Assembly (NCBI RefSeq): GCF_000611645.1 | Contig: NW_014011835.1 | Coordinates: 1 to 11,903, forward strand | Direction: 5' to 3' | From: Monoraphidium neglectum | Taxonomy: Eukaryota > Chlorophyta > Chlorophyceae > Sphaeropleales > Selenastraceae | DNA length: 11,903 nt | In this document: positions 9,501-11,903 of the stretch, piece after piece | Layout of the letters: each line of letters opens with the position of its first letter | How positions within the stretch are numbered: position 1 is the first letter of the stretch | Notes under the pieces: generated by a model | Told to the model about the DNA's origin: nothing | The model's database searches: none | Seen by the model: only the letters and a program-made list of their open reading frames with translations | Made by a program: the position numbers and the translations under genes

Positions 9501-10631
9501 AAGCAGAGTGAATACAGAGGGAGACGAAGGGCGAGGAGGAGGCGACAGCGGAGGGGGCCGGCCCGGCCCTCACCGGCCAGCAGCCGGAAGCAGTCCTGCG
9601 CCACGGGGTGGCTCGCGTCCGGCGCCTTCTTGAGCAGCGCCGTCAGCGCCTTGCCCGCCGCCGGCGCCGCGGCTGTCATGCCGGGCAGTGGGAGCGCGAC
9701 GAGCGCCGACAGCTGGCGCAGCGCGAGGGCGACGGACGCGGAGCTGCGGCCTGCGGGGGTGGGGTTGGAGGGCGCCGCCGCAGGAGTCGCCGTCAGCGCC
9801 ATGCAACATGCAGGCTCATGGTTTAGGGGGGGGGCGCATCCCACAGGTCGGATGGCTTGACCAGCGGCCCCGCCGCCGCTGCATGCGTCACAAGGCAGTT
9901 GGGTTCGTCTGGATGCCCCGCTGCGGCGCCGAACCAGCGCCAAGCAGCACACCAAAAGATAAGACCAATATCAATCCTGTTGTAGGTCAAGTCATGTTTC
10001 CACTACAATACGCTCCACAAAGGGGAGGGGGCAGGCAGGGCCGCGCGACCGCCGCCTCACCTGCCAGCGCGCGCACTAGCAGCGGCAGCAGCGGGTCCAC
10101 CAGCTCAAGGGTGGCGGGGTCACGCCCGCTCAGCGCGCCGCGTGGCGGCCGCAGCGCGCCCTTGAGGCGGGGGCGAGGGGAGAGGGGTGCAGTGCGTTTG
10201 AGGAGTGGAGCTTCAAGTCACGCTCGACGTTTGCAGGGTGGGGTCAAACCGGTGCTGGCAGCAGGTAAAGTTGACGCGTAAGCGCTGCAGCGGGCAGGCG
10301 ACAGGCCTGCGCAGCTGATCGCCGGCTTGGCCTGCGCGGGGCGCTCAACCGGCAGCGCTGCTGTTACGCAGCGCCGTGCTGACATCACACAGCGGCATGT
10401 CTTAAGAGGGTTGAGTGCCCCGCGGCCCCACCTGGAGGATGGTGAGGCCGAACTCTGTCAGCAGATGCTCGTGCAGGGCAGCGCGCTCCTCTGGAGACTG
10501 CGGGGATGCCTTGTCTGGCGTTTTGAGGACCGCGAGGGGTGTGAGAGTGTGTTCAGGAGTGTGTGTTTAGGAGTGTGTGTTCACGAGTGTGCATGTGTGT
10601 GTGTGCGCGTGCGCGTGCGCGTGCGCGTGCA

Positions 10632-10662
<31 letters not shown>

Positions 10663-11878
10663 CCGCGCGTGTGCGTGTGCGTGTGTGTGCGTGCGCGCGC
10701 GTTTCGGAGTGTGTGTGGGTGGGTGGGTGTGCGTTTAAGAGTGTGTGTGTGTGTGTGTGTCCGTGGTGGCAGATGAGGAGATGGTGTTGTACAAGAGGTG
10801 TGCAGTCACGCGCTGTGTGGCGAGAGCGAAAATCACCCGGGAACGCCCCAGGTCTCAGTGTCAGACGCCGCAGCACGCCGTGCGAGGGGCCGGCCAAGAA
10901 GCGGCATGCGGCCCGTTGGCGGGTCCGAGCATCTTTGTAGGCTGCAAGCTTCCCTGGCCCTGAAGTCGTGCAAGCAGACACCCTCCACTCAAAAAACACC
11001 CACCCTTGGCCGCCACGGAGTTGGCAGCCGCCACCGCTTCCTTCGCCCACGCCCGCGCCGCCTCCTCCCGCGCCACGCAGCCCTCCAGCAGCGCCCCAAG
11101 AAACGAAGCCAGCTCAGCGCCCGTCGCCGTCGGGTTTGCCGCGACGCCGCGCGCCGCGTGCTGCAGCAGCTGCGACAGCTTGCCCCGTATGACCGGGCTG
11201 CTCGCCGCGGGCAGCTTCTCGCGCACGAGGGCGAGCAGCTGCTCCATGGAAGCTGGGGAGAACGTGATGGAGCTGGCGAGAAGCTGGTAGGCCTCGTAGG
11301 CGCGGCACTTTTTGGCCTCCTTGTAGTTTGATGAGAAGTTGGTGGCCTCTTTAGCCTCAGACACCTGTATATGGGTGAATTTGGGGCGAGGGCGGCGCAA
11401 CGCCAAGAGACAAGGATGAGGTGGAGTGCTGAGGGCGAGGGTGCACAACAACAGGCATGCTGCGGGGGAGTCACCAGGCTGACAGTCCAGCCAGGGGGAC
11501 CTGGTACGGGCCAAGAGCGCCACGCGGCTGAGGGTGAGGTTGGGCAACAAACCCCGAGTCAAGGCGCGGTCCTGCCCCTGCTGCGTGCAGAGGCGCGCGA
11601 CTCCGTCGCTCAGGCGGGCGGCGGCGTCTGCAGGTCCCCAGCTTGTGGCAGAGCCGTCGAGATGTTCAGCATGCATTCAAACATGACCAAGACGTGCGTG
11701 CGGCCGCCCCACCTGGCCGAAGAGGTCGTTCTCGATGAGCGGCAGGATGAGCGCCACGCTGCCGTCCAGGTGGCCGTGAACTTCGCAGCGGGAAGCCAGG
11801 GCGTCGAGCACCGCGGTGACCGTGAAGCCGATGACGTGGGCGGTGAAGCCCTTGTCTGGAAGGCATGCGCGCAGGACG
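6598..11878 (-). CDS. UTP20: UTP20, U3 snoRNP/small-subunit processome HEAT-repeat protein (C-terminal 1023 aa; 5' exons off the right edge)
   Basis: Exons (minus): 11878-11713, 11364-11004, 10514-10432, 10160-10061, 9750-9574, 9326-9128, 8885-8717, 8415-6598. Every junction keeps phase, giving 1023 residues and a TAG stop. UTP20 acts in the nucleolus in 18S rRNA maturation as part of the 90S pre-ribosome; it is a very long helical-repeat protein (about 2,800 residues in human), so roughly the last third is here. Family signatures in order: ENDLFGQ then SEAKEAT with SYN/SNYKEAK-type helix and [16 protein letters not shown] (residues 50-88); [75 protein letters not shown] (about 400-416); [15 protein letters not shown] (about 605-619); and the basic C-terminus with [25 protein letters not shown] and [12 protein letters not shown]. 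Unusual additions are a long acidic insertion (about 725-800) and a Gly/Arg tail (about 987-1023). The right-edge exon starts in phase 2, so at least one more exon lies beyond it. Confidence 0.93.
6601..6711 (-). repeat. Sequence encoding the Gly/Arg-rich (RGG) tail of UTP20
   Basis: The last 37 codons encode almost only Gly and Arg, with several RGG triplets, ending KRQRRG and TAG. GAR/RGG domains are common in nucleolar RNA-binding proteins such as fibrillarin and nucleolin. The DNA is a GGC/CGG-type low-complexity tract. Confidence 0.85.
7270..7505 (-). repeat. GAG-rich low-complexity tract encoding the acidic insertion of UTP20
   Basis: The plus strand shows repeated CTC-CTC runs at about 7325-7375, 7415-7435 and 7470-7500. 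On the coding strand these are GAG codons giving three Glu clusters separated by Gly/Ser/Gln-rich linkers. The tract lies between the [20 protein letters not shown] helices and the C-terminal core, and stays open in frame. Confidence 0.85.
10540..10762. repeat. TG/CG dinucleotide-rich microsatellite in a UTP20 intron
   Basis: This lies wholly in the 489-bp intron between the second and third visible UTP20 exons (11003-10515). It contains long (TG)n and (CG)n runs, imperfect copies of GAGTGTGTGTTYAG at 10545-10590 and a (GGGT)n patch near 10715-10730. Positions 10587-10662 are a perfect alternation of purine and pyrimidine (76 bp), followed by another at 10663-10702. Confidence 0.95.
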
Positions 11879-11903
11879 CTGCGGGGGCAGAAGAGGGGGG
11901 GGG

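Noticed and set aside
1..11903. CRISPR array, transposon ends, prophage or a defence island
   Set aside because: No regularly spaced direct repeats, no terminal inverted repeats with a transposase, and all three genes are intron-bearing eukaryotic genes.

Overview
This window looks like nuclear DNA of a green alga (Chlorophyta); the class cannot be fixed from sequence alone. The reasons are the very high GC content, many short introns with GTG-type 5' splice sites, Ala/Gln/Gly homopolymer runs in coding sequence, and TGTAA motifs at the expected distance behind two stop codons. There are no operons, Shine-Dalgarno sites, phage genes or CRISPR arrays. Gene models were built by hand on the minus strand by matching splice phase, so exon borders are predictions.

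Three protein genes, all on the minus strand, fill the window. (1) 1-1719: the 5' part of an unrecognised low-complexity protein (at least 473 residues) with Ser/Gly-, Ala-, Gly- and Gln-rich segments followed by a basic, probably helical segment; it runs off the left edge. (2) 2785-5948: an 11-exon gene for a 494-residue protein, a long coiled coil followed by what reads as a tandem RWD pair, best explained as a compact KNL1/Spc105/Spc7-type kinetochore protein. (3) 6598-11878: the last eight exons (1023 residues) of UTP20, the HEAT-repeat component of the small-subunit processome; the rest of the gene lies beyond the right edge. This is the most secure call.

Between genes: 1720-2784 holds the 3' UTR of gene 2 and the promoter and 5' UTR of gene 1, with a likely 5' UTR intron and short upstream ORFs. 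5949-6597 holds the 3' UTR of UTP20 and the upstream region of gene 2. The longest introns carry simple repeats: a TG/CG tract of about 220 bp in a UTP20 intron, and three 36-bp tandem units in a gene 2 intron.

The genes have housekeeping or unknown roles (ribosome biogenesis, chromosome segregation) and no evident shared pathway. I found no convincing new multi-gene system. The points most worth checking are the apparently MELT-less short KNL1-like protein with a polyglutamine insertion in its second RWD domain, the RGG tail and acidic insertion in UTP20, the 36-bp repeats that are open in frame with the next exon, and the upstream ORFs that end across the start codon of gene 1.
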